Part shown: positions 1-7,920 of the stretch, piece after piece
Layout: every line of letters starts with the position of its first letter
How positions within the stretch are numbered: the first letter of the stretch is position 1
DNA from: CACKLF01 sp002725175
GTDB lineage: Bacteria > Pseudomonadota > Alphaproteobacteria > Rhodobacterales > Rhodobacteraceae
DNA length: 14,567 bases
Direction of reading: 5' to 3'
NCBI GenBank assembly: GCA_002725175.2
Contig: PBQX02000079.1
Location: 1-14,567, forward strand
The notes under the pieces: model-generated
Database searches by the model: none
Told to the model about the DNA's origin: nothing
Seen by the model: the letters and a program-made list of their open reading frames with translations, nothing else
Program-made: the position numbers and the translations under genes

Positions 1-1
1 T

Positions 2-1819
2 TGGGATGATAGTGATATAAAAAATTTATCCATGATGGTATCGGGCGTCCATGAGTACAATTCTCTTGCTGGAATAGAGTTGTTAGCTGGAGGTAGTTAT
101 GTAGCCAATATGAATGTAAGACGCCCGGCTCTTGGAGCTGTTAGCTTACAGTCTGCAGTAGAGCCTTTTCAAAGTAGACCAATGGATAAATCTGACATTG
201 TTGATTTAAGGCGAGCGCATAGATTGGCTGTGAAAAGGGCTATTCAAGCAGGTTTCGACATCATTTATGTTTATGCAACCCACTGGTATCTTTTTACGGA
301 GTTCTTATCACCTAAAGTTAATACACGAACTGATGAGTATGGTGGCACGGCGCTTAATCGTTCTAGAATCATTCGCGAAATTATTGAAGATTCTCTTGAA
401 GAGATTAAAGGGCAAGCAGCCTTAGCAGTTAGATTTTCAGCTAATGGTGAAGATATGCCAATGAATGAAAGGCACGAAATTTTTTCTGCTATGTGTGACC
501 TGCCCGATTTGTGGGATTTGAATATTGATTCCTACCATGAAGAGATGTCTCCTTCGCAATTTCTAAATTCAGGGACACTAGCAGATCAGGTCTCTTGGGT
601 AAAAAACTATACTAAGAAGCCTGTACTAACTGTAGGGCGGTATACATCTCCGGATGACATGGCCTCACATATAAGATCTGGTCATATAGATATCATCGGT
701 GCTGCTAGACCATCTATAGCGGACCCTTTCCTTCCAAATAAGATTAGAGATGAAGATTTTGATGAAATTAGAGAATGTATAGGATGTAACATTTGTTATG
801 CGACAAATACAAGAGGAGTGCCTATGCGTTGCACTCAAAATCCTACCATGGGTGAGGAATGGAGAAAGGGCTGGCATCCTGAAAAACTACCTCAAGCAAA
901 ATCTGAAGGATCAATTTTAGTTGTTGGTGGAGGCCCTTCAGGGCTGGAGGCCACGGCCTCATTAGCTAAACGTGGATACAATGTTACTCTTGCTGAAAAA
1001 TCAAATGAATTAGGAGGTCGTATTTTAAATGAGAGTAAATTGTTTGGTTTGAATGAATGGATACGTGTGAGAGACTATAGGCTATCATCAATCAATAAAT
1101 CTCCAAATGTTGAAGTGTTTCTTAATTCTGAAATGCAATTAGAAGATTTACTAGATTTTGGCGCAGATAAAATCGTTATTTCTACTGGAAGTACTTGGAA
1201 CATTGATGGACGTGGGAATACCTTGGTTGGTGGAGGAAATTACTCTGAGGATAATTTAATTCCAGTCGATGAGTTTTTTAAAAACCGTAGTCAATTTAAA
1301 TCTTCAGTCAGCGGAAGAAAAATATTGATTTATGACGATAACGGTCATTACATGGCGCCAACCATAGCTATAGATTTAGCTACTGCCGGAGCTGTTGTAA
1401 CTTTAGTTTGCTCATTTGGTTATGCAAATGAATGGGGCTTAAATACTGAAGAGAGAGTAGGTATAAATCAAAAGATCGCAGAAACTGGCATTAAACTAAT
1501 TACTTCTCATTCCGTCTCAGCTTTTAATAAAAATAAAGCAACCATCTCATGTGTTTTTTCTGGTTTTGAGAAAATTTTGGAGACTGATCTTTTCATGCCG
1601 GTTACAATCAGGACACCTAACTCTAATTTATATCACGCTTTAAAAAATCTTGAAGGGAATGATAGTAGATTAGTGAATAAATCCATTTATAGGATTGGAG
1701 ATTGTGAAGCTCCTGGTTTAATAGCCAATTGTATTTATTCTGGTCACAAACTAGCAAGGGAGATAGATTCCTCAGATGAAGATGGCGCGTATCTCAATAG
1801 AGAACGTGTATCTATATAG
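2..1819 (+). CDS. TMADH-like FMN/4Fe-4S/ADP-binding amine dehydrogenase, 5' end missing
   Basis: The reading frame is open to the left edge (first codons W-D-D-S-D) and ends at TAG 1817-1819, so the ATG at 32 is internal. Compared from memory with Methylophilus TMADH (729 residues), the first codon matches Trp78, so about 77 residues are missing. Numbering residues from the ATG at 32: the TIM-barrel keeps catalytic Tyr81 and His84 (TMADH Tyr169/His172) and FMN-binding Arg134. The cluster cysteines are 249, 252, 255 and 267, followed by a matching GEEWRKGWHPEK stretch. A dinucleotide fold begins at GGGPSG (299-304). The family oxidises secondary or tertiary amines, passing electrons FMN to 4Fe-4S to ETF. 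The aromatic cage residues Trp264 and Trp355 are not conserved (the loop is about 3 residues shorter; Asn259 replaces Trp355) and ETF-docking Tyr442 becomes Arg345. The substrate is therefore probably not TMA. Histamine- or dimethylamine-dehydrogenase relatives and 2,4-dienoyl-CoA reductases share the architecture. The gene is convergent with the GMC gene. Confidence 0.88.
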   Translation, partial: WDDSDIKNLSMMVSGVHEYNSLAGIELLAGGSYVANMNVRRPALGAVSLQSAVEPFQSRPMDKSDIVDLRRAHRLAVKRAIQAGFDIIYVYATHWYLFTEFLSPKVNTRTDEYGGTALNRSRIIREIIEDSLEEIKGQAALAVRFSANGEDMPMNERHEIFSAMCDLPDLWDLNIDSYHEEMSPSQFLNSGTLADQVSWVKNYTKKPVLTVGRYTSPDDMASHIRSGHIDIIGAARPSIADPFLPNKIRDEDFDEIRECIGCNICYATNTRGVPMRCTQNPTMGEEWRKGWHPEKLPQAKSEGSILVVGGGPSGLEATASLAKRGYNVTLAEKSNELGGRILNESKLFGLNEWIRVRDYRLSSINKSPNVEVFLNSEMQLEDLLDFGADKIVISTGSTWNIDGRGNTLVGGGNYSEDNLIPVDEFFKNRSQFKSSVSGRKILIYDDNGHYMAPTIAIDLATAGAVVTLVCSFGYANEWGLNTEERVGINQKIAETGIKLITSHSVSAFNKNKATISCVFSGFEKILETDLFMPVTIRTPNSNLYHALKNLEGNDSRLVNKSIYRIGDCEAPGLIANCIYSGHKLAREIDSSDEDGAYLNRERVSI

Positions 1820-1827
1820 CTTCAGTA

Positions 1828-1864
1828 TTTGTTCTAAATTGAGGCAATTAATGTTTAGAATAAA
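1828..1864. terminator. Hairpin between convergent genes, possible bidirectional terminator
   Basis: Positions 1828-1838 (TTTGTTCTAAA) pair with 1854-1864 (TTTAGAATAAA) as an 11-bp stem with one G-U pair and a 15-base loop. The core TTCTAAA/TTTAGAA is perfect. It lies just past the TMADH-like stop and overlaps the stop region of the convergent GMC gene, where a terminator serving both strands is expected. It is AT-rich and no clear U-run follows on either side, so termination is an inference. Confidence 0.35.
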
Positions 1865-3512
1865 GCTGGCCATCCGTTAAAATTTCATCTGCAGCTTTCT
1901 CTGCCATTGCAATTACGGTAGCATTCAAATTGCCGGTAATTTGAGTTGGAAAAGCAGAAGCATCACATACCCTCAGATTGTCAAAACCTCTTACTTTTAA
2001 ATCACTATCTAAAACAGCTGAGCTATCATTTTCTGGCCCCATTCTTGCTGTTGAACACGGGTGGTGGCCTGAATAAGTGCTTTTGTATATTGCCTCTTCA
2101 ATTTCCTTATCGGTCTTTGCATCTCTAAATGGTGAAAGTTCTCCGGAATGGTGTCTCGATATTTCCTCTTTTGACATAACCTCACGCATTACCTTTACAC
2201 CTTCTATCATTTCTTCAAGGTCAGATCTCACTTCATAATAATTTGGGTTTATAAGAGGATAATCTAATGGATTATTGCTTTTCAGCCGTACCGTCCCAAG
2301 TGATTTGGGCCTCATCTGATTTATGTCAATTTGAATGCCTGGACGAGCAACCTTCCTACCTCTTGCAAGAAATTTTCTTCCCAGCCTTTCGAATAAAGGA
2401 GTAGAGCCCTCTTTTTCATTAGTTAGGTTCTCATCTATTATCATAGGTGTCATATAGACTTGAAGCTCCGGTAAAGTGAGGTCCTTAAAGGCATGAAATA
2501 GGACAGCAGAAAAGAACGCACCACTTCCTGGACCGCTTTTGAAAAGCAACCATCTAATCATTAGTTGCAATGCTCTATCAAGACGCTGAAATCTAGCTAA
2601 ACTAAGGTCCATTCTATTGGAGGAGTACTGCATAGATACGTCTACATGATCCGCTAGATTCTCACCAACCCCAGGTAATTTCATATATATAGGTATGTTA
2701 AGTTTTTTTAAGTGATCCTCTGGTCCAATGCCAGAAAGCAAGAGGGTTTGGGGCGTTCCAAAGGCTCCTTGGCAAAGAATTATTTCTTTGTGGCAAAGGA
2801 TTTTTTTGCCATTTATAGTTTCTACTCCAGAAGCTCTATTTTTATTTAATAAAATGCGCGCAATATGACACTTCTTTATAATCGTTAAATTTTTTGGTTT
2901 TCTCTTAAGGTAGGCTATATTTGAAGATTGACGAATGCCATTTCTGATCATACTTTCAGTACGGCCAACTCCTGTCCTAGTTGGCCCATTAAAATCTTCT
3001 AAGAAATTGTGACCGGCTTTCATAGCTGCGTCAATAAAAGCTTTTTCTAGCACGCCAAAATTTACTGATGGTTCTGTTGCTATAGGACCAAAATTGCCAT
3101 GCCATTGATCATGGCGGTGTTTAGAGCTCTCTGATTTAATAAAATATGGCAGCATATCAGAGTAGCTCCAGCCTTTAAGTCCCATTTTTTGCCACTTATC
3201 ATAATCAGCAGAAACTCCACGCATATAAATCATTCCGTTCATATTTGAACTTCCACCCAGACCCTTGCCTCGTGGTAAGTAAATTGATCTTCCATTCAAG
3301 TTCTTTTGGGGAGTGGAATGGAAACCCCAATCTAGATCTGGATTTCCAAAAACAAATCCGTTACCTGCAGGCATTTTTATGAATAGATTTTTTCCACCAC
3401 CACCGGCTTCAATTAGGCATACACTCAGATTGTTATGTTCAGAAAGGCGAGCAGCCAGTGTGCACCCCGCAGAACCACCTCCAACGATTATATAATCAAA
3501 AAATTTTGCCAT
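1848..3512 (-). CDS. GMC-family FAD-dependent oxidoreductase (choline/alcohol dehydrogenase-like)
   Basis: This 554-residue protein has the usual length for bacterial choline/alcohol dehydrogenases of the glucose-methanol-choline family. An N-terminal FAD dinucleotide motif (GGGSAG, residues 11-16) is followed by GMC signature 1 (residues 82-105, GKGLGGSSN...) and signature 2 (residues 249-263, GAFGTPQTLLLSGIG). Near the C-terminus, HHPCSTARMG (His483/His484) and TGNLNA (527-531, with Asn528 and Asn530) carry the conserved catalytic His and Asn region. There is no signal peptide, so it is probably cytoplasmic or loosely membrane-associated. The family oxidises primary alcohols or choline to aldehydes. 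BetA and AlkJ are the nearest named types, but the substrate cannot be assigned and no betaine aldehyde dehydrogenase lies nearby. It is last in a four-gene minus-strand run. Its ATG is only 3 bases after the MFS stop, with a weak AGG upstream, so translational coupling is likely. Confidence 0.93.
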   Translation of the reverse strand: MAKFFDYIIVGGGSAGCTLAARLSEHNNLSVCLIEAGGGGKNLFIKMPAGNGFVFGNPDLDWGFHSTPQKNLNGRSIYLPRGKGLGGSSNMNGMIYMRGVSADYDKWQKMGLKGWSYSDMLPYFIKSESSKHRHDQWHGNFGPIATEPSVNFGVLEKAFIDAAMKAGHNFLEDFNGPTRTGVGRTESMIRNGIRQSSNIAYLKRKPKNLTIIKKCHIARILLNKNRASGVETINGKKILCHKEIILCQGAFGTPQTLLLSGIGPEDHLKKLNIPIYMKLPGVGENLADHVDVSMQYSSNRMDLSLARFQRLDRALQLMIRWLLFKSGPGSGAFFSAVLFHAFKDLTLPELQVYMTPMIIDENLTNEKEGSTPLFERLGRKFLARGRKVARPGIQIDINQMRPKSLGTVRLKSNNPLDYPLINPNYYEVRSDLEEMIEGVKVMREVMSKEEISRHHSGELSPFRDAKTDKEIEEAIYKSTYSGHHPCSTARMGPENDSSAVLDSDLKVRGFDNLRVCDASAFPTQITGNLNATVIAMAEKAADEILTDGQLYSKH

Positions 3513-3515
3513 GTA

Positions 3516-4694
3516 CTACTGCCTATAAACGGATCTAAAAACTAGATAGAAAAATATTGCTGTCGCCATTATAAAGAATAATGAACTATAGCTTAGAAAA
3601 AGCAATGCAAATCCAGAAATCACAGGACCCATGATTTTCCCAGAATTTCTTATGGCCCCAAGTAAACCCATTTCGCTACCATGATGAGAGAAGTTGTTGT
3701 TTTTTACTATAAGTGAGAGGCTTGCCGGAACTACAAATGCTTGTCCAACCCCAAATAATACTGCGCTCATATATAACATATTATTTTCTTGGCTAAGGCT
3801 CAAATTTAATAAGCTAAAAATCATTAGAATAAGCCCATAACGTATTAACAGTTCCGTGGGCCAGGCATCTCCCAACCTTCCTCCAATTGGACGAAACAAG
3901 AAATGAAAAAATTCTTGTATAGTAAGGTATATGCCAGCCTTTATAAATGCTCCAGAATCTGACGTTAAGATTTGTAGAGGAATAAATACCTTCACAGAAT
4001 ATGTGGTAAAGTAGATAAAAAATTCTAAAATCCCTGCACGCCACACAGCTTTATTATAGAAGCTTACGTTGAATGCGGTAAGAATTAGGTCTTTAAGGTT
4101 CTTTAAAAAACCTGTGACATTTGCGATATTATTTTTTGTATTGCTCTTCTTGGAGCTGATAAAAAGAATTGGTATAGAGCCGATAATTGAAATTAATCCG
4201 ATTAAGTAGAACGCTATTTCTATAGAAAAGTAATTGAGAATTAATCCTGCTGTAATTGGAGCAAAAAGGTAGGCTGCTGATCGTGCCATACCAAATACCC
4301 CCATCTTTATGGAAGAGTTGCTTTCAGACATATCAGCGACAAGTGCCAGTGTGACTGGGCCAAGTATAGCTGTAGCTATACCATGAAATATTCTTAGAAT
4401 TGTCAGCTCTGTCGGTGTGTCAACAAACTGATACATGAATGGAAAGAAAATGAAAAATATAGATGCTATTAGAAGCCAAACCTTTCTTCCTAATTGATCT
4501 GATAGGAAGCCAATTATGGGTTTTAAAAACATCCCTGTTAGGGTGGAGATAGATAAAATGGTTCCAACCAAAATTTCAGACGCCCCTAGGATCATTGCAA
4601 AATATGGAAGGAGAGGCATTTTACCTATCTGATAGCCATACCTAAAAGTAAAGTCAGAAGCAAATAGTAGAAAAAAATCCTTTTTAAAAATCAT
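3516..4694 (-). CDS. Major facilitator superfamily (MFS) transporter
   Basis: A 392-residue, very hydrophobic protein with about 12 predicted membrane segments in two halves, divided by a basic loop near residues 181-205 (SSKKSNTKNN...). Motif A of the drug/H+ antiporter type is seen after the second helix (GFLSDQLGRKVWLL, 62-75), and a matching GGRLGD motif is at 271-276 in the second half. These features support a proton-coupled secondary transporter of the inner membrane, closest in pattern to tetracycline/multidrug-type MFS proteins. Direction and substrate cannot be read from sequence. Within a run of redox enzymes it could import a growth substrate or export a product. The ATG lies 23 bases after the stop of the Asp-box gene, without an obvious Shine-Dalgarno sequence, and the stop is 3 bases before the GMC start. 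Co-transcription is likely. Confidence 0.9.
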   Translation of the reverse strand: MIFKKDFFLLFASDFTFRYGYQIGKMPLLPYFAMILGASEILVGTILSISTLTGMFLKPIIGFLSDQLGRKVWLLIASIFFIFFPFMYQFVDTPTELTILRIFHGIATAILGPVTLALVADMSESNSSIKMGVFGMARSAAYLFAPITAGLILNYFSIEIAFYLIGLISIIGSIPILFISSKKSNTKNNIANVTGFLKNLKDLILTAFNVSFYNKAVWRAGILEFFIYFTTYSVKVFIPLQILTSDSGAFIKAGIYLTIQEFFHFLFRPIGGRLGDAWPTELLIRYGLILMIFSLLNLSLSQENNMLYMSAVLFGVGQAFVVPASLSLIVKNNNFSHHGSEMGLLGAIRNSGKIMGPVISGFALLFLSYSSLFFIMATAIFFYLVFRSVYRQ

Positions 4695-4717
4695 GGTAAG
4701 GAAATTGCTTTTGCCAG

Positions 4718-7700
4718 TTACCAGCCTGTTTTGGGGGCAAATATAGATTGTGCTGTTATAACTGGTGGCTTTAATTTTCCTATGTCAGAATTAAATTTCT
4801 TGACCTTAGTTTCAACAAGCTTATCTAGGTCATCTAATATTTTATCGACCTTTACAAAAACGCCTCTAGATACTTCTTCAGATTGCTGAGGTGGTTTTGC
4901 ATCAGCTATAATTATTAATGAAAGCAAATCTTTAAGTGTGTCATCTAACCCAGCTGGGTGTCGTAAAACATCGCTTGGGGTCTCTTTATTAATACTTACC
5001 AAACTTCCTTCAATATTTTTAAGATCTAAGATAAGGCTTTCAATAGTAGTTTTCTTGTCCGGCGTCACTCTTAACATATGTTCCAACTGTGAGTTCATTA
5101 GCCTAATTCTATTCAGTGCAATATGCAATTCAGAGAGCTTATTTGTTATGTCTACTGCCAAATTATATTGCTCTTCAAGATCATTTTTTGAAGCCATTAC
5201 TCTTGGATCTTTTACTACTTCGAAAGAAATTGCTTTCGATGATTCGTTTACTTTAAGTTCAATTTGATAAGTGCCAGGCATAACTTTTACACCGCTCCCA
5301 CCTGCCAGTTTAGAACTTTTTGAAAATGGCTCATATTTCCTTTTGATTAGGGATTTATCTTGTTCTATGGGCCCTTGCTCACACAGATTCCAAATAAATT
5401 TATTCAAACCGGGAATAAGTTTTAATTTGTTTTTACTATCATCCGCATTTTCAAATCTGATTATTTCTTTACCCTTATTATTCTTAATTCTTATAGATAT
5501 ATTGGGANTTTTTAATCTATTGCTGAGCCAAAGGTAAATNACCGCTCCATTAGGAGGATTTTCCCCAGTATCAAGGTATTTTCTTTCCTCTTTTCCATCA
5601 GCAAGTGTTCTCATATATGANGCTCCTGAAACGCCAAAGGCTGGGCTGTAGTCCTTGCCGTCACCGTTGAAAATTCCTGAACTCCAATGAATATTTTGNC
5701 TCACAGTTTTAGGTACTGGAAAGATATCAAACTTATCATCGAGTTTCATTGGTTGGCGAAAGACTTCAATGTTGTCCAGTATCCAGAAAGATCTCCCATG
5801 AGTGGCTACCACTAAATCTGAGTTCTTAATTTTAATATCATAAACAGGAACAACTGGAAATTTTCCAGAGAGTCGGTTCCACTCTTTCCCATCATTTAAA
5901 GAAGTGTAAATTCCTGTNTCTGTTCCTACAAACAATAGACCGGGAACCTTTNTGTCANATCTAATAACCCTCGTAATTTCATTCTTTGGAAAATTTTTAT
6001 TTAATTTTTTCCATGTTTTTCCACTATCTGATGTTTTAAAAAGGTATGGCTCGTAATCAGACATTTTATATCTAGTAGCAGAAAGATATATTGTATCTGG
6101 ATCGTGGCAAGAGATTTCAATATTGCCAATATAAGCCCATTCAGGCATATCTTTAGGTGTAACATTTTNCCAANTTGATCCTTCNTTTCTAGTAACATGG
6201 ACTAGACCGTCATCAGTTGCNGCCCATATTTCTCCTTTCCGATGCATGGATTCAACTAAGGAGGAACAGGTAGCGTATTGTTCCGCACCTGCACTCTCTG
6301 GTGTGAGAGGCCCACCAGAAAAATCTAATTTTGATTTGTCGTTACGACTTAGATCAGGAGATATTTTTTTCCAGTTCATTCCTTCATTTTCTGATTTAAA
6401 AACGTGATTACCTCCGACATAAATTATTTCTGAATTATGTGGAGAAAAAATAATTGGAAAAGTCCATGCAAACCTATACTTCAGATTTTTCGGAGCAATA
6501 CCTAACTGCTCTTCTGGCCAGACGTTAATTAGTTGCATTTGACGAGTTTTATGATCATATCTTTGTAAAGCCCCATTTCCTCCAGGGCTTGAACCCACTG
6601 CCCCCACATAAGTTATTTCAGGATTTTTTGGATTAACGGCGATAAACCCACTTTCACCTGTGCCAGGCAAAATACAGTCAGCCATTGTAATCATTCCCCA
6701 CTCAGCTTGGCTTGGTACCGAAATGGATGTATTATCTTGCTGGGTAGCATACACTCTATAAGGGTATTGGTTGTCTATATCCATTCTATAAAATTGAGCA
6801 GTATTTTGGTTATAAATTGTTGACCATGTATCCCCGCCATTAAATGAAACACATGCTCCTCCATCATTGCCTTCTATCATTCTTAGGGGGTTTTCAGGAT
6901 CAATCCAAAGATCATGATTATCTCCATGGGGTGTGGTGATTTCAGAAAAGTTTTTTCCTCCATCAATAGACTTCCACATCTGAAAATTTGTAACATAGAC
7001 CGTTTCAGCATTTAAAGGATCAGAAAATATATGAGTATAATACCAGGGTCTGTGTATAAGATCTCTATTAGGGCAAGTCAGTTTCCAGCTTTCACCATAG
7101 TTTTCAGAGACATATAAGCCTGTATTCGTATCATCAGCTTCCACGAGGCAATATACTTTCCCTTGCCTTGCAGATGAAATTGATACACCTATTTTTCCAA
7201 GTAATCCACGAGCAAAACCGGGTTTTTCAGATACTGCTTCCCAAGTTTCTCCACTATCCATTGATCTAAAAAGATTACTTCCTTTTCCTCCGGATGAAAG
7301 ATGCCAAAATTGCCTTTTTGCCTCCCATGTAGAAGCAAACAAGATCCTGGGATTTGTCATGTCCATTGATATATCTATTGCGCCAGCATTCTGACTAACG
7401 TATAGAATTTTTTCCCAGGTTTTTCCTCCATCAATTGTTCGATATACTCCTCTGTCTTTATTTGGACCAAAGGCGTCGCCAAATGCTGCTACAAAGACAA
7501 TATCTGGATTTTCAGGGTGTACTCTAATTTCTCCTATATGTTTAGTTTTTCCCAATCCTATATGCTTCCACGTGCGACCTGCATCTTCAGACTTGTACAT
7601 GCCATCACCAAAGGAGACATCAATTCGAATTGTGGTTTCACCTGTGCCTGCATAAATTATATTGGAGTCGGAAGGCGCTACTGCTAAAGCTCCAATAGTT

Positions 7701-7906
7701 GCACTATTAAAGAACCCATCTGAAATACATTCCCAATATGTTCCACCGTCTGTTGTCTTCCAAACACCGCCAGCACAGGCCCCAAAATAAAAGGTCATTG
7801 GATTGGAATAATCTCCAGATACAGCAACTACCCGACCGCCTCTTGGTGGGCCTATGCATCTCCAATTTAACTCTTTTGAATCAAAAATATTTTTTTCAGA
7901 CGACAT
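4718..7906 (-). CDS. Large Asp-box (BNR/VPS10-like) beta-propeller protein, no signal peptide
   Basis: I chose the ATG at 7906 (about 1062 residues) because AAGGAAA sits 4 bases upstream. The more upstream ATG at 7942 would overlap qor by 22 bases and has no comparable ribosome site. At least ten Asp-box repeats of the S/T-x-D/N-x-G-x-T-W type occur, for example TTDGGTYW (51-58), SEDAGRTW (106-113), TIDGGKTW (157-164), SMDSGETW (215-222), SIDGGKNF (313-320) and TSDSGKTW (625-632). They span residues about 45-680, suggesting two multi-bladed propellers. A beta-rich domain (about 740-900) and a helical C-terminus (about 905-1050) follow. Databases usually label this architecture sialidase-like, 'glycosyl hydrolase' or WD40/YVTN/BNR, mostly without proven activity. 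I see no sialidase catalytic set and assign no reaction. Relatives are usually exported, but no signal peptide is visible with either start. Eleven codons contain an ambiguous base (5508-6221), leaving those residues undetermined. Confidence 0.87.
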   Translation of the reverse strand: MSSEKNIFDSKELNWRCIGPPRGGRVVAVSGDYSNPMTFYFGACAGGVWKTTDGGTYWECISDGFFNSATIGALAVAPSDSNIIYAGTGETTIRIDVSFGDGMYKSEDAGRTWKHIGLGKTKHIGEIRVHPENPDIVFVAAFGDAFGPNKDRGVYRTIDGGKTWEKILYVSQNAGAIDISMDMTNPRILFASTWEAKRQFWHLSSGGKGSNLFRSMDSGETWEAVSEKPGFARGLLGKIGVSISSARQGKVYCLVEADDTNTGLYVSENYGESWKLTCPNRDLIHRPWYYTHIFSDPLNAETVYVTNFQMWKSIDGGKNFSEITTPHGDNHDLWIDPENPLRMIEGNDGGACVSFNGGDTWSTIYNQNTAQFYRMDIDNQYPYRVYATQQDNTSISVPSQAEWGMITMADCILPGTGESGFIAVNPKNPEITYVGAVGSSPGGNGALQRYDHKTRQMQLINVWPEEQLGIAPKNLKYRFAWTFPIIFSPHNSEIIYVGGNHVFKSENEGMNWKKISPDLSRNDKSKLDFSGGPLTPESAGAEQYATCSSLVESMHRKGEIWXATDDGLVHVTRXEGSXWXNVTPKDMPEWAYIGNIEISCHDPDTIYLSATRYKMSDYEPYLFKTSDSGKTWKKLNKNFPKNEITRVIRXDXKVPGLLFVGTXTGIYTSLNDGKEWNRLSGKFPVVPVYDIKIKNSDLVVATHGRSFWILDNIEVFRQPMKLDDKFDIFPVPKTVXQNIHWSSGIFNGDGKDYSPAFGVSGXSYMRTLADGKEERKYLDTGENPPNGAXIYLWLSNRLKXPNISIRIKNNKGKEIIRFENADDSKNKLKLIPGLNKFIWNLCEQGPIEQDKSLIKRKYEPFSKSSKLAGGSGVKVMPGTYQIELKVNESSKAISFEVVKDPRVMASKNDLEEQYNLAVDITNKLSELHIALNRIRLMNSQLEHMLRVTPDKKTTIESLILDLKNIEGSLVSINKETPSDVLRHPAGLDDTLKDLLSLIIIADAKPPQQSEEVSRGVFVKVDKILDDLDKLVETKVKKFNSDIGKLKPPVITAQSIFAPKTGW

Positions 7907-7910
7907 TTCT

Positions 7911-7917
7911 TTTCCTT
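7911..7917 (-). promoter_or_regulatory. Shine-Dalgarno site deciding the start of the Asp-box gene
   Basis: On the minus strand AAGGAAA is followed by AGAA and then the ATG at 7906. It lies wholly within the 14-base gap after the qor stop, which favours this start over the upstream in-frame ATG at 7942. Confidence 0.6.
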
Positions 7918-7920
7918 TTG

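Noticed and set aside
4938..5537. Two plus-strand open frames opposite the Asp-box gene
   Set aside because: Both are antisense to a continuous coding frame with recognised repeats, have no convincing starts and contain low-complexity hydrophobic translations.
4718..7906. True sialidase
   Set aside because: Asp-boxes are present, but they are structural. I could not find the FRIP motif or the arginine triad of sialidases, so the enzymatic name is not supported.
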